Below, one piece after another: positions 34,869 through 46,157 of a stretch of DNA of 64,000 nt (the first letter of the stretch is position 1; each line of letters opens with the position of its first letter). A program made the position numbers and the translations under genes. The DNA is from Burkholderiales bacterium 8X (GTDB lineage: Bacteria; Pseudomonadota; Gammaproteobacteria; Burkholderiales; Burkholderiaceae_C): contig LR732703.1 of the NCBI GenBank assembly GCA_902506565.1, forward strand, positions 1,632,525 to 1,696,524, read 5' to 3'. The notes under the pieces are model-generated. The model did no database searches, had not been told where the DNA came from, and saw only the letters and a list, made by a program, of their open reading frames with translations.

Positions 34869-35570
34869 ATGACTTCGACCACCGTCCTGAAGCCGGCCAG
34901 CGAAATCGCCGCCGCCAACCCGATTCGCCTGCCGAACGAGAGCGCAGAGTACCGCCAGGCACGCACCGCGCTGCTGGCCGAGGAAATCGAGCTTCGTCGG
35001 CACATCGAACGGGTCGCCGCCCAGCGCCGGGCCCTGCCGCCCGGCGGCGCGATCCCGAAGAACTATCGATTCGAAGGCGCCGCCGGGCCGGTCGATTTCG
35101 AGGCGCTCTTCGGCGACAAGGACACGCTGATCGTCTACAGCTTCATGTATGGCCCGAAGCGCAAGTCGCCATGCCCGATGTGCAGCGCACTGATGGCGGG
35201 TTGGGACGGCGAGGCCGTGCATGTCGAGCAGCGGGCCTCGCTGGTGTTCACCGCGCGATCGCCGATCGATCGAATCATGGCGCTGCAGGAAGCGCGCGGC
35301 TGGAAGCGCCTTCGGCTCTATTCGGATTCCGAAGGCAGCTTTACCCGCGACTACGTGAATCCGGAGGATGGCGACTCGCCGGCCTTCAACGTCTTCACCC
35401 GGCGGGACGGCACGGTCCGGCACTTCTGGACGTCCGAGATGTACGGCGGCAGCGCCGACCCCGGGCAGGACCCGCGCGGCGCACCCGACCTGATGTCGCT
35501 CTGGACCATCCTGGACAGCACGCCCGAGGGCCGCGGCGCGGACTGGTATCCGAAGCTCGACTACAGCTGA
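34869..35570 (+). CDS. DUF899 thioredoxin-like family protein
   Basis: 233 residues. Thioredoxin-like fold of the DUF899 family: GPVDFEALFGDKDTLIVYSFMYG, then a CxxC (SPCPMCSALMAGWDG), FTARSPIDRI and a C-terminal FWTSEMYG. Family members are often next to transcription regulators and have no proven activity; redox function is suggested by the CxxC. AGGAAGAA precedes the ATG. A LysR regulator gene follows 19 bases downstream. Confidence 0.88.
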   Translation: MTSTTVLKPASEIAAANPIRLPNESAEYRQARTALLAEEIELRRHIERVAAQRRALPPGGAIPKNYRFEGAAGPVDFEALFGDKDTLIVYSFMYGPKRKSPCPMCSALMAGWDGEAVHVEQRASLVFTARSPIDRIMALQEARGWKRLRLYSDSEGSFTRDYVNPEDGDSPAFNVFTRRDGTVRHFWTSEMYGGSADPGQDPRGAPDLMSLWTILDSTPEGRGADWYPKLDYS

Positions 35571-35589
35571 GGCGAACCGCCACCGACCC

Positions 35590-36477
35590 TTGACCCGCCG
35601 CATCGACGCCTACAGCCTTCGCTTGTTCGTCGCGACCGCGCGCGCCGGATCGATCGTCCGTGCCGCAGCCGCCGAGCACATCGCCGCCTCGGCGCTCAGC
35701 CGGCGCCTCGCCGATCTCGAGCATGCATTCGACACGCCGCTCCTGGTGCGTTCGGCTCGCGGCATCGAGCTCACCGATGCGGGCCGGCTGGTGCTGGCTC
35801 GCGGCGAGAGCATCGGCGACCAGCTCGATGCCTTGCTGCGCGAGGTGCAGAGCGAAGGCGGCGAGCTGCGCGGCACGGTGCGGCTGCATGCCAACATGTC
35901 CTCGGTCGTCGGCTTCCTGCCGGAGCGCTTGCAGCGTTTCAAGGCAGCGCATCCCGGCGTCACGGTGCTGCTGCAAGAGCAGGACACCCGCGAATCGATG
36001 CGAGCCTGCCTGGATGGCCGTGCCGACGTCGGCGTCGGTGTCTCCGATGACTCGTCGCCAGGGCTGGAGACCTGGCGTTTCGCGAGCGATCCGCTGCAAG
36101 TCGTCATGCCGGCCGGCCATGCGCTGGCCGGGCGCAAGAGGATCCGGTTCGAGCTGGCGCTGCAACATGCGCTGATCGGCGTGCATGCCGGCGGCGCGCT
36201 CGACCGCACCTTGGTCTCACGGGCGCAGGAACTCGGCCGAAGCTTCGAGCCGACCGTTTCGGTCAGCAGCTTCGATGCGGTCTGCCGGATGGTCGAGGTC
36301 GGCCTGGGCATCGCGATCGTGCCGCAGAGCGCCGCCACCGCGTACGCCGGCTCCGCCCACTTCGTGCGCAGGTCGTTGGACGAAGGCTGGGCGGCACGCA
36401 CGCTCGACCTCTACGCCCTGCGCAAGACGCCGCAGCCGCGACTGGTGACAGCGCTGGTCGATGCACTGAAAGGGTAA
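35590..36477 (+). CDS. LysR-family transcriptional regulator
   Basis: 295 residues: N-terminal helix-turn-helix (IDAYSLRLFVATARAGSIVRAAAAEHIAASALSRRLADLE) and a periplasmic-binding-like effector domain (LRGTVRLHANMSSVVGFLP, HAGGALDRTL, GLGIAIVPQSAA). Starts with TTG at 35590; no better start lies downstream before the HTH. It precedes the aconitase-family and Bug genes in the same direction, and is the obvious candidate regulator of them. Confidence 0.93.
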   Translation: MTRRIDAYSLRLFVATARAGSIVRAAAAEHIAASALSRRLADLEHAFDTPLLVRSARGIELTDAGRLVLARGESIGDQLDALLREVQSEGGELRGTVRLHANMSSVVGFLPERLQRFKAAHPGVTVLLQEQDTRESMRACLDGRADVGVGVSDDSSPGLETWRFASDPLQVVMPAGHALAGRKRIRFELALQHALIGVHAGGALDRTLVSRAQELGRSFEPTVSVSSFDAVCRMVEVGLGIAIVPQSAATAYAGSAHFVRRSLDEGWAARTLDLYALRKTPQPRLVTALVDALKG

Positions 36478-36556
36478 ACACGGATCTCGCGATTCGCGCG
36501 ATCCCCCTTGCCCAGCCAGCGCTACCCGGCGCGGCGTGGGCAAGAGAAGATCGGGC

Positions 36557-38557
36557 ATGCCAGACGCGATCCCACCGTCCACCGAATCGCTCCGTTTCGA
36601 CCCGCGCATCCTGTACCTTGCCGAGTTGCCCGACGCCGCGAGGCAGGTGCTGGGCGGCGAGGTCGTCACCCGCGCAGAAGCCGGCCGGCTGCGCGACGAT
36701 GTCTCGACCGACGAAATCACGCCGCTGCCGATCCTGACCCACTTCGACGCAGCGCTAGGCCGCTATCCCTACACCGGCTTCACCGCCGGCGGCGAACAGC
36801 CGATCGGACCGGATGCGATCCGGCGGTCCGGCATCGAGGTCGTGGTCGCAGGCAGGCGCTACGGCAAGGGCTCGTCGCGCGAGCACGGCCCGGCGGCGGA
36901 AAAGCTGGCGGGCGTTCGGCTCGTCATCGCCGAAAGCTTCGAGCGCATCTACCGCCAGAACGCAGACAACATCGGCCTTTTCACCTCCACCGACTTCGGC
37001 CTGGTCGATCGGATCGCCCGCGGCGAGGCGATACCCGTCGGCGACCTGGTCGCCGGTCGCGATGCGCTGGCGGCAGCCATCCTGCAGAGCGGCGGGCTGC
37101 TCGCGTTCGGCCAGCGCTTCATGCGCAACATCGAGCCCGCCGGCGATGTGGCCGATGGACCGCCGCGAACCCTGTTCGAGAAGATCGTGGCCCGTCATGC
37201 GCTCGCCACCGAACTCACCTCCGCGCATCCCGCACCCGGCGACGGTGCTTTCGTGCGAGCCGACTGGCGCTTCATCCACGAGTACTACACCGGCATGGCC
37301 GCGCACATGCTCGGCGCGACCTTCGGCGACGGGCTCGCATTGCGCGACCCGGCATCGATCGTGGTGTTCGAGGACCACACGTCCTATGTCGAGGAAAGCC
37401 CGGCGCACGTGCGCGGCGGGCTGGTGGCCAACGTGCATCGCATGGTCGAGGCGCAGCGCGAGTTCGCCGCGCGACACGGGTTGCGGGGCCACCGCACCCT
37501 GACCGAGCAGGAAGCCGCAGCCGACGACGGCAGCAACCGGGCCGGCATCTCGCACGCCATGATGGCGGAGCATTACGCCTTGCCGGGGCAGCTGGTGGTC
37601 GGCACCGATTCGCACACGCCGCACAGCGGTGCATTGGGCTGCGTGGCCTTCGGCGTGGGCACCACCGACATGGCGAATGCCTTCGTGACCGGCGCGGTGC
37701 GCCTCACGGTGCCCGAGTCGCTGCTGGTGCTGCTCGATGGCCAGCTGCAGCCCGGCGTGACCGCGAAGGACGTGGTGCTGCACCTGCTGGCATTGCCCGC
37801 GCTCAAGGCGGGGGCGGGGCTCGGCAAGGTGTTCGAATTCGCCGGCGAAGCGGTGGCGCGGATGTCGACCGACGAACGCGCCACGCTCACCAACATGACG
37901 GCCGAGCTGGGCGGCTTCACCGGCATCGTCGCCCCGGATGCCGAAACACAGCGCTTCTTGCGCGAGCGGCGCGGCATCGAGTTCGAGATCGAGCCCTGGA
38001 TGTGCAGCGACGAAGGCGCCCGCCGTGCCGACACGCTGCGCGTCGATTGCGCCGCCGTTCCCGCGATGGTCGCGGCGCCGGGGGACCCCGGCAACGGCTT
38101 GCCGCTCGCCGCGCTGGCCGCACCGGTTCGCATCGACATCGCCTATGGCGGCTCCTGCACGGCCGGCAAGCGCGAGGATTTCGATCACTACCATGCGGTG
38201 CTGCGGTGGGCGGCCGACCGGGGCCTGCGCGTCGCGCCGGGCGTCGAGCTGTTCCTGCAGTTCGGCACCACGGCCGTGCGGGATCACTGCATCGCCGCCG
38301 GCTACATGGACGCGTTCGAAAAAGTCGGTGCCCGGATGTTGCAGCCGTCTTGCGGCGCCTGTGGCAATTGCGGGCCGGGCGGCTCGGTATCGAAATCGCA
38401 AGTGACCGTGAGTGCCATCAACCGCAACTTCCCGGGTCGCGGCGGCCCGGGCCAGGTGTGGCTCGCGAGCCCGCCGACGGTGGCCGCGAGCGCGATCGCC
38501 GGCGAACTGCTTTCCTTCGACGCGCTTCGAAACCGCGAGTCCGCGCTCGTCGGCTGA
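36557..38557 (+). CDS. Aconitase/isopropylmalate isomerase-family hydro-lyase, fused small-large subunits
   Basis: 666 residues. The N-terminal 200 residues are the swivel (LeuD-like) domain (STDEITPLPILTHFD, YGKGSSREHGPAA); the rest is the 4Fe-4S catalytic (LeuC-like) domain: GTDSHTPHSGALGC, YGGSCTAGKREDF, and PSCGACGNCGPGG. The SC(T) cysteine and the two cysteines of CGAC are positioned as cluster ligands, so it should be active. The domain order is swivel first, opposite to aconitase. With the adjacent Bug protein and LysR gene it probably isomerises or hydrates an imported tricarboxylate or related acid. A GTG at 36536 is an alternative start. Confidence 0.87.
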   Translation: MPDAIPPSTESLRFDPRILYLAELPDAARQVLGGEVVTRAEAGRLRDDVSTDEITPLPILTHFDAALGRYPYTGFTAGGEQPIGPDAIRRSGIEVVVAGRRYGKGSSREHGPAAEKLAGVRLVIAESFERIYRQNADNIGLFTSTDFGLVDRIARGEAIPVGDLVAGRDALAAAILQSGGLLAFGQRFMRNIEPAGDVADGPPRTLFEKIVARHALATELTSAHPAPGDGAFVRADWRFIHEYYTGMAAHMLGATFGDGLALRDPASIVVFEDHTSYVEESPAHVRGGLVANVHRMVEAQREFAARHGLRGHRTLTEQEAAADDGSNRAGISHAMMAEHYALPGQLVVGTDSHTPHSGALGCVAFGVGTTDMANAFVTGAVRLTVPESLLVLLDGQLQPGVTAKDVVLHLLALPALKAGAGLGKVFEFAGEAVARMSTDERATLTNMTAELGGFTGIVAPDAETQRFLRERRGIEFEIEPWMCSDEGARRADTLRVDCAAVPAMVAAPGDPGNGLPLAALAAPVRIDIAYGGSCTAGKREDFDHYHAVLRWAADRGLRVAPGVELFLQFGTTAVRDHCIAAGYMDAFEKVGARMLQPSCGACGNCGPGGSVSKSQVTVSAINRNFPGRGGPGQVWLASPPTVAASAIAGELLSFDALRNRESALVG

Positions 38558-38606
38558 AGTGCGCAAGCAGAATCATCACAATCGAACGACAACCCCAGGA
38601 GACCTC

Positions 38607-39593
38607 ATGACTTCTCATCTCGACCTTTCGCGCCGTTCGCTGCTGGCCGCATCGCTCGCCGGCATGGCCGGCGGCCTCTTTCCGCTGGCCGCATCGGCTC
38701 AGTCCGGCACCGTCAAGTTCATCCTGCCGAACGCGACCGGCTCCGGCGTCGACGCCATCACCCGTGCGGCCCAGCCGGCACTTTCGAAGGCGCTGAACGC
38801 CTCGGTGGTGGTCGACAACCAGCCGGGCGCCGGCGGCGTGGTCGGCCTGCAGGCGCTGGCACGCTCGGCACCCGACGGCAACACCTTGTCGATCGTCTCG
38901 AACAACGTGGTGATCTTCCCGAGCGTCCTCAAGTCGCTGCCCTTCGACATGCCGGGCGACTTCACGCCGATCTCGGTGATCGGCGCCACGCCGATGGTGC
39001 TGGTGGTCAATCCGGCGAAGGTGTCCGCCACCAACAGCAAGGAGTTCATCGCGCTGCTCAAGAGCAAGCCGGGCGAGCTCAACTTCGCTTCCGGCGGCAA
39101 CGGCACCATCCTCCACCTCGCGACCGAGCTCTTCCTCGAAGAAGCCGGCGTCAAGGCCAAGCACATTCCCTACAAGGGGGTCGGTCCGATGGTGACCGAC
39201 ATGATCGGCGGCCAGGTCGAATTCGGCACCGCCGCCTTGCCGAGCCTGCAGCCACACATCCGAAGCGGCGCGTTGCGCGCGATCGGGGTCTTGACGCCGC
39301 AGCGCGTGGCGGCCGCGCCCGACATCCCGACCTTTGCCGAGCAGGGCCTGCCGAAGTTCGTGGTGGAGGCCTGGTTTGCGTTGATCGGGCCCAAGGGCAT
39401 GAGCAGCGCCAACGTGGCGAAGGCGCATGAAGCGTTGGCCGTGGCCTTCGCCGACCCGGCGGTCAAGGAAGCCATGACCAAGCAGGGCAACACCATCACG
39501 ATCAGCAGCCCGGAACAGGCGCAGGCGGCCTTCCGGAGCGAACTCGCGAAGTACGCGGCGCTGGTGAAGAAGGCGGGGATCGAGCCGCAATAG
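38607..39593 (+). CDS. Bug-family tripartite tricarboxylate transporter solute-binding protein
   Basis: 328 residues. Export signal with a twin arginine (SRRSLLAASLAGMAGGLFPLAASAQ) and the Bug fold: VVVDNQPGAGGVVGLQALARSAPDG, GELNFASGGNGTILHLATELF, HIPYKGVGPMVTDMIGGQVEF. Binds a small carboxylate in the periplasm. No TctA/TctB permease genes are in the window. AGGAG lies ahead of the ATG; 49 bases after the aconitase-family gene, same operon. Confidence 0.93.
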   Translation: MTSHLDLSRRSLLAASLAGMAGGLFPLAASAQSGTVKFILPNATGSGVDAITRAAQPALSKALNASVVVDNQPGAGGVVGLQALARSAPDGNTLSIVSNNVVIFPSVLKSLPFDMPGDFTPISVIGATPMVLVVNPAKVSATNSKEFIALLKSKPGELNFASGGNGTILHLATELFLEEAGVKAKHIPYKGVGPMVTDMIGGQVEFGTAALPSLQPHIRSGALRAIGVLTPQRVAAAPDIPTFAEQGLPKFVVEAWFALIGPKGMSSANVAKAHEALAVAFADPAVKEAMTKQGNTITISSPEQAQAAFRSELAKYAALVKKAGIEPQ

Positions 39594-39613
39594 GGGCGGC
39601 GGCCCGAAGCTGG

Positions 39614-40270
39614 CTAGCGCTGCAGGAAGGCCGGCACCGGCCGTCCTTGCGACGCCAGGAAATCCATCATCGGCTGCACCACGGCCCGGACGGCGGCGCG
39701 CGCGCCGACCCGTTCGCGCCAGGCCATAAGCCTCGGCGTCGCGTCGGTCATGCCGGCACCCTTGCGTTCGGCGAACACCTGGGCCATGTAGAAGGCGATG
39801 TCCGCATAGGAATAGTCGCCGGCCAGGTAGTCCCGGTCCGCCAATGCCGATTCGAGTCGTGCGTAGAAGCCGGCACAAGCCGCGCAAGCCTTGCGGGCGG
39901 CCTCGCCTTGCAGGTCGTCCTGCAGGCCCATCAAGCGGATCACCTGCGGAAAGAACACCTCGTCCGACGGGTGCTCGAGCTGCCGGGCGCGGGCGCGATC
40001 GGCGGGCGATGCCGGCCAGAGCGGCGGTTCGGGCGCGATGTCTTCGAGGTACTCGAAGATCTGGGTCGAATCGAAAATCTCCACACCGCCGTCGATCAGC
40101 ACCGGCACCTGTCCCTTCGGATTGATCCGCAGCACCTCGGGATGCTTCGGCCGATAGAAGTCATCGCTGTCGAAAGGCACCATCTCGACGTCGATGGCGA
40201 TGCCTTTCTCGCGCGCTGCAATTTCGGCCTTGGCGCCGAACATGCTGAGCGGACCGCTCAGGAGCTTCAT
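39614..40270 (-). CDS. Glutathione S-transferase family protein
   Basis: 218 residues, N-terminal thioredoxin-like half MKLLSGPLSMFGAKAEIAAREKG, glutathione-binding INPKGQVPVLIDGGVEIFDSTQI, C-terminal helical domain with YSYADIAFYM. The start overlaps the stop of the Bug-protein gene by four bases (ATGA), so it is coupled to that transporter gene. The first Ser/Met region is the likely glutathione site. Possibly acts on the compound imported or hydrolysed by the operon. Confidence 0.88.
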   Translation of the reverse strand: MKLLSGPLSMFGAKAEIAAREKGIAIDVEMVPFDSDDFYRPKHPEVLRINPKGQVPVLIDGGVEIFDSTQIFEYLEDIAPEPPLWPASPADRARARQLEHPSDEVFFPQVIRLMGLQDDLQGEAARKACAACAGFYARLESALADRDYLAGDYSYADIAFYMAQVFAERKGAGMTDATPRLMAWRERVGARAAVRAVVQPMMDFLASQGRPVPAFLQR

Positions 40271-41256
40271 CAGTCGATCTTCGCGCCGGAGGCCTTCACC
40301 ACCACGCCCATGTTGTCGTAGTCGGCGCGCAGCAGCTGCTGGAACTCCTCGGCGGTGCCGCTCCTCGGCTCGACCCCGAGGCGCGTGAAGCGCTCCTTCA
40401 TCGCGGGTTCGGCCATCACCTTGTTCATGGCTGCATTGATCTTGTCGATATCGGCCTTGGGCGTGCCGGCCGGTGCCAGGAGGCCGATCCACGAATCGAA
40501 GTCGTAGCCGGGGAGACCGCTCTCGGCCACGGTCGGCAGGCTGGGCAGGAAGGGGCTGCGCGACTTGCCGGTGGTGGCGAGCAACTTGGCGCGAGCGTCG
40601 CTCTGGTAGCCCATCACGCCGATGCTCGACGAGATCACCGCCTGCACCCGGCCGGCCAGCACCTCGTTGACCGCCTCGCCGGTGGACTTCATGGGGATGT
40701 GCGTCATCTGCAGCCCGGCCTTGGCCAGGAACGATGCCATTGCAAGATGGGTGGCGCTGCCGTTGCCGGCCGAGGCGTAGTTGTACTTGCCCGGGTTGGC
40801 CTTGACCACGCGGATGAAATCGGCGGTGGTCTCGACCTTGAGGTCGCTCGCCGCCATCAGCGCGTAGCCGGCGTTGCCGAGGTTGGCCACGCCGACGAAA
40901 TCCTTGGCGGTGTCGTAGGGCAGCTTGCCGTACAGGTGGCCTGCGATGTTGTGGCTGGCCGCGGCCAGCACCAGGGTGTTGCCGTCCGGCGGCGCTTTCG
41001 CGACCAGCGCCGCGCCCACGGTGCCGCCCGCGCCCGCACGGTTCTCGACGATGGCGCTCGCGTTCAGCGCGGCGCCCAGCTCGTTGTTGATCGAGCGCGC
41101 AACCGTGTCCTGCACGGCGCCGGTGCCGAAGGGCACCACGATGCGGATGACGCGCTGCGCGTTTGCAGCGGGCGCGGTGCCGAGCGCGACGACGGCGAGC
41201 AGGGCGGCGGAGGCGAGAGCGGCGAAGGAGCGGCGTTGAAGGGTGGGCTGGTGCAT
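40270..41256 (-). CDS. Bug-family tripartite tricarboxylate transporter solute-binding protein
   Basis: 328 residues with an export signal (RRSFAALASAALLAVVALGTAPAANAQ, RRSF Tat-like) and Bug features IVENRAGAGGTVGAALVAKAPPDG, YNYASAGNGSATHLAMASF, HIPMKSTGEAVNEVLAGRV. Lies between an M20 hydrolase gene (50 bases upstream) and a GST gene (overlapping downstream), all on the minus strand. Different in sequence from the Bug protein at 38607-39593, so not a recent duplicate. Confidence 0.93.
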   Translation of the reverse strand: MHQPTLQRRSFAALASAALLAVVALGTAPAANAQRVIRIVVPFGTGAVQDTVARSINNELGAALNASAIVENRAGAGGTVGAALVAKAPPDGNTLVLAAASHNIAGHLYGKLPYDTAKDFVGVANLGNAGYALMAASDLKVETTADFIRVVKANPGKYNYASAGNGSATHLAMASFLAKAGLQMTHIPMKSTGEAVNEVLAGRVQAVISSSIGVMGYQSDARAKLLATTGKSRSPFLPSLPTVAESGLPGYDFDSWIGLLAPAGTPKADIDKINAAMNKVMAEPAMKERFTRLGVEPRSGTAEEFQQLLRADYDNMGVVVKASGAKID

Positions 41257-41305
41257 GGTGCGCGGGTCTTTCGGTGATGGGGTGGGGTCGTTCGGAAGGA
41301 GGGTG

Positions 41306-42502
41306 TCAGGCGGCAGGCATCCAGCGCTCGACCAGCTTCACGAAGTAGCTCGCGCCGATCGGGATGATCTCGTCGTTGAAGTCGAACGAGGTGTTGTGGA
41401 TGATGCAAGGCCCGGGCCCGTGGCCGTCCAGCCGATGGTCGCCGTCGCCGTTGCCGAGAAAGGCGTAGCAGCCCGGCCGCACCATCAGCATGTGCGCGAA
41501 GTCCTCGGCGCCCATCACGGCCGGGAAGTCGTCGGTCACCATCGGGTTGCCCACCACCTCGCGCATCACGGCGGCGGCGAAGCGCGCCTCGGCCGGGTGG
41601 TTGACCACCGGCGGCGAGGCACGCACGAAGCTGACCTCGGCGCTGCATTCGTGTGCCGCGGCGATGCCCGCGGCCAGCGCACGAACGCGCTCCTCGATGC
41701 GGTCGAGCGCGGCGATCGAAAAGGTGCGCACCGTGCCGCCGACCGTGGCCACGTCGGGAATCACGTTCGGCGCGTCCGAGCCCTGCAGTTGGGTGACCGC
41801 GAGCAGCGCGCGCTCGGTGCTGGAGATGACACTCGGAACCACGGTCTGGAGCGCCTGCCCCAGCGCGATCACGGCCTTGACCGGATCGATGCCGGTGTGC
41901 GGCATCGAGGCATGCGTGCCGCGGCCGCGCAGGGTGATGCGGTAGGTGTTGCTCGACGCCATCAGCGCACCGGGGTTGAGCGCGAATCGGCCGACCTCGC
42001 CGACCGGGAAGTTGTGCAGCGCGAAGACCGCGTCGCACGGGAATCGCTCGAAGAGGCCGTCCTCGATCATCTTCCGCGCGCCGGCCTTGCCCATCTCTTC
42101 GGCGGGCTGGAAGATGAAGTGAACCGTGCCGTCGAATGCGGTGGCCTGGCGAGACAGGTGCCACGCTGCCGCGAGCAGCATGGTGGTGTGGCCGTCGTGT
42201 CCGCAGGCATGCATGCGGCCGGCGTTCTTCGACTTGTGCGCGAACTCGTTGGCCTCGGTGAGCGGCAATGCATCCATGTCGGCCCTGAGGCCGATGGTGC
42301 GTTCGCTGCTGCCGCGCCGGAGCACGCCGACGAGCCCGGTGCCCGCGATGCCGCGGTGTACCTCGATGCCCCATTCGGTCAGGAGCGCGGCGACCTTCTC
42401 CGAGGTGCGGTGTTCTTCGAAGCCCAGTTCGGGATGGGCGTGGATGTCGCGACGGATGTCGACGAAGCGGCTGATGTCCGCAAAAGAATCTGCAATGTTC
42501 AT
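41306..42502 (-). CDS. M20 family amidohydrolase (hippurate hydrolase-like)
   Basis: 398 residues. Binuclear metallopeptidase family M20D: DIHAHPELGFEEHRTSEKV, ACGHDGHTTMLL metal ligands, FIFQPAEEMGKAGARKMIEDG with the catalytic Glu pair, and the dimerisation-domain signature RGRGTHASMPHTGIDPV. Such enzymes release an acid from N-acyl amino acids. Start at 42502 (MNIADSF). First gene of the operon with a Bug protein and a GST, which suggests import and processing of an amide-linked compound. Confidence 0.92.
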   Translation of the reverse strand: MNIADSFADISRFVDIRRDIHAHPELGFEEHRTSEKVAALLTEWGIEVHRGIAGTGLVGVLRRGSSERTIGLRADMDALPLTEANEFAHKSKNAGRMHACGHDGHTTMLLAAAWHLSRQATAFDGTVHFIFQPAEEMGKAGARKMIEDGLFERFPCDAVFALHNFPVGEVGRFALNPGALMASSNTYRITLRGRGTHASMPHTGIDPVKAVIALGQALQTVVPSVISSTERALLAVTQLQGSDAPNVIPDVATVGGTVRTFSIAALDRIEERVRALAAGIAAAHECSAEVSFVRASPPVVNHPAEARFAAAVMREVVGNPMVTDDFPAVMGAEDFAHMLMVRPGCYAFLGNGDGDHRLDGHGPGPCIIHNTSFDFNDEIIPIGASYFVKLVERWMPAA

Positions 42503-42569
42503 GCGCCGATTCTGGCTGCATCGCATCGCCCTGCCAATGCGGCCGCACCCGCGGCGGGGAGGGCGTTCG

Positions 42570-43505
42570 CTAGGCCCGGCGCCAGGCCCGGCCCACCGCC
42601 GCGGCCAGCCACAGCGACAGGCGCCTTTTTGCAAGCACGGCAACCGGCAAGGTGCGAAGCGGCCCATCGGCGAAGCGGTAGAACCACTGGATCGCGACGC
42701 CGGGCGGATGCCCCCGGAGCGCCTGCCGAAGATGCCGGCCCTGCCAGGGCTTGGCGGCGCCGACCGCATGCGACAGGTAGTGCCCGCCAGGCGCGAAGTC
42801 CATCGCCTCCGGCCCTGCGGTATCGAGCCGCGCGTCGCAGAGCGTCAGCGCGTAGTTGAGCGCATCCTCGTCGGTCGAATGGAACAGGTGGGTCGGCTGG
42901 CCGAGCTTGCGCTGGCGCAGCGCGTTGCCGGCATGGGCCGCGATGATTTCGCAGATGCGCTGCCAGTGCTGCAGGAAGCCGATTTGCGCCCGAGGCACGC
43001 CAACGAAGCCGCTGTTGTAGTAGCGCCCGAGTTCCCGCGCCGCACATTCGCCGCGCGCCTCGAAGAATTCCGCCCACAAGAGCCGTTTTGGATGTCGCGG
43101 CGGTAGCGAGCAATTGATGTCCTCGACCAGCGCGATGGCATCGCCGGCCAGCCGGGCCGCCACCTCGTGCCAACCGCATTTGACGACCAGGTCGGGGTCG
43201 AGATACGCGATGGCGTCGGCGTCCGGCGCGTGGACTTCGAGCACCTCGCGCATGAAGCTCGGCTTGTGATAGTTGAGGCTCACCGGCGGATCGAGCGCGA
43301 TGGCGCGCAGCGTGAGGGACGGTGTCACCCGAAGGCTCGACCGGCCGGCGTCGAAGCCGGGATGTCCCGTGATCCAGGAGGGCAGCGGCCCGCGGTGCCC
43401 GACCCAGACGATGCCCTGGTAGCCGGCAGCCGAAAGTGAATTGACGAGCGCCGCCACGCCGTGGTGGTAATGGCCTTCGAACAGGGTGCAGAGGGTGGCT
43501 TTCAT
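42570..43505 (-). CDS. Putative GT-A-fold glycosyltransferase
   Basis: 311 residues. N-terminus MKATLCTLFEGHYHHGVAALVNSL and the DxD in IAYLDPDLVVKCGWHEV (Asp103, Asp105) fit a GT8-like nucleotide-sugar transferase; NSGFVGVPRAQIGFLQHW also matches such folds. No membrane segment or signal. The acceptor is unknown, and no polysaccharide cluster is adjacent. Lies downstream of recQ on the same strand but separated by a long hairpin. Confidence 0.75.
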   Translation of the reverse strand: MKATLCTLFEGHYHHGVAALVNSLSAAGYQGIVWVGHRGPLPSWITGHPGFDAGRSSLRVTPSLTLRAIALDPPVSLNYHKPSFMREVLEVHAPDADAIAYLDPDLVVKCGWHEVAARLAGDAIALVEDINCSLPPRHPKRLLWAEFFEARGECAARELGRYYNSGFVGVPRAQIGFLQHWQRICEIIAAHAGNALRQRKLGQPTHLFHSTDEDALNYALTLCDARLDTAGPEAMDFAPGGHYLSHAVGAAKPWQGRHLRQALRGHPPGVAIQWFYRFADGPLRTLPVAVLAKRRLSLWLAAAVGRAWRRA

Positions 43506-43550
43506 CCTCCCCGGATGATCTCGCGCGGCAGCGCCTCGGGCCGAATCAAA

Positions 43551-43587
43551 GCGGGGCGAACCGCGGCAATGTGCCGGGTTCGCCCGC
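43551..43587 (-). terminator. Long GC hairpin after recQ
   Basis: On the minus strand GCGGGCGAACC-CGGCA-CAT-TGCCG-C-GGTTCGCCCCGC forms a stem of about 16 pairs with a three-base loop and two small bulges, ten bases after the recQ stop. The downstream run on that strand is only TTTGATT; on the plus strand the hairpin is followed by atttttctt, but no plus-strand gene ends there. Best read as a recQ terminator. Confidence 0.55.
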
Positions 43588-43596
43588 GATTTTTCT

Positions 43597-45570
<1,974 letters not shown>

Positions 45571-45577
45571 CTCTGCT

Positions 45578-45994
45578 TCAGCTCCGTTCCGCGCCGCCCA
45601 CCGGGTCGGCATCTTCGTCTTCGTCTTCTTCGTCGGTGTCGTCCGGGACCGCGAGTTCGTCGACCGAGGCCGCGGCCGGATCGTCGACCTCGTCGGTCAC
45701 GCTGTCAGCGTCCGTCGGCACGGTGCCGATGCGGTCGGGGAGGATGTCGGCACCGTCCTCGAAGCCCTCAGAGCCGGCCGACGCGCGCTCGCCGGTGCCG
45801 GCCGCATCGGAGTCGCTGCCGTGTGCGATCGGGAGCGCGCCTTCGGTTTCTTCGTCCATCGGCTGCGCGCGACCCGCATCGCTCTGCACGTCGCTGCCGC
45901 TGTCGCTGGTGTCGCTCGGGCCGAGCGCGTCGATGTCGTTGCCGCGCGGCGTGACCGGCACGTGGTCTCCGCCGAGGATGCTGCTGGTGGCCAT
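45578..45994 (-). CDS. Small acidic hypothetical protein
   Basis: 138 residues beginning MATSSILGGDHVPVTP, very rich in Asp, Glu and Ser (for example DDTDEEDEDEDADP near the end), without hydrophobic segments: an intrinsically disordered acidic protein. Function unknown. Directly upstream of recQ (7-base gap) on the same strand. GGAAA before the ATG is a weak ribosome-binding site. Real gene likely from start, composition and placement, though not certain. Confidence 0.62.
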   Translation of the reverse strand: MATSSILGGDHVPVTPRGNDIDALGPSDTSDSGSDVQSDAGRAQPMDEETEGALPIAHGSDSDAAGTGERASAGSEGFEDGADILPDRIGTVPTDADSVTDEVDDPAAASVDELAVPDDTDEEDEDEDADPVGGAERS

Positions 45995-46157
45995 GGATGT
46001 TTCCTTTCGATTGAATCGATTCACTCTGGCAGAGCTGATTTGCGGCGGCGTGTGAGAAGCGGCCCACGCGTGCTGTCGGCGGGCGGGCAGACCCGGATTC
46101 GAACCCCGTGCCGGGCGGCAGATAATTCGGCGCTTCGAAACCGAGGAGAGATCGATC

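Noticed and set aside
46085..46125. tRNA T-arm-like sequence (minus strand GGGGTTCGAATCC) upstream of the lipoprotein gene
   Set aside because: The flanking bases do not pair as a T stem, and no acceptor, D or anticodon arm is found around it. Treated as coincidence.
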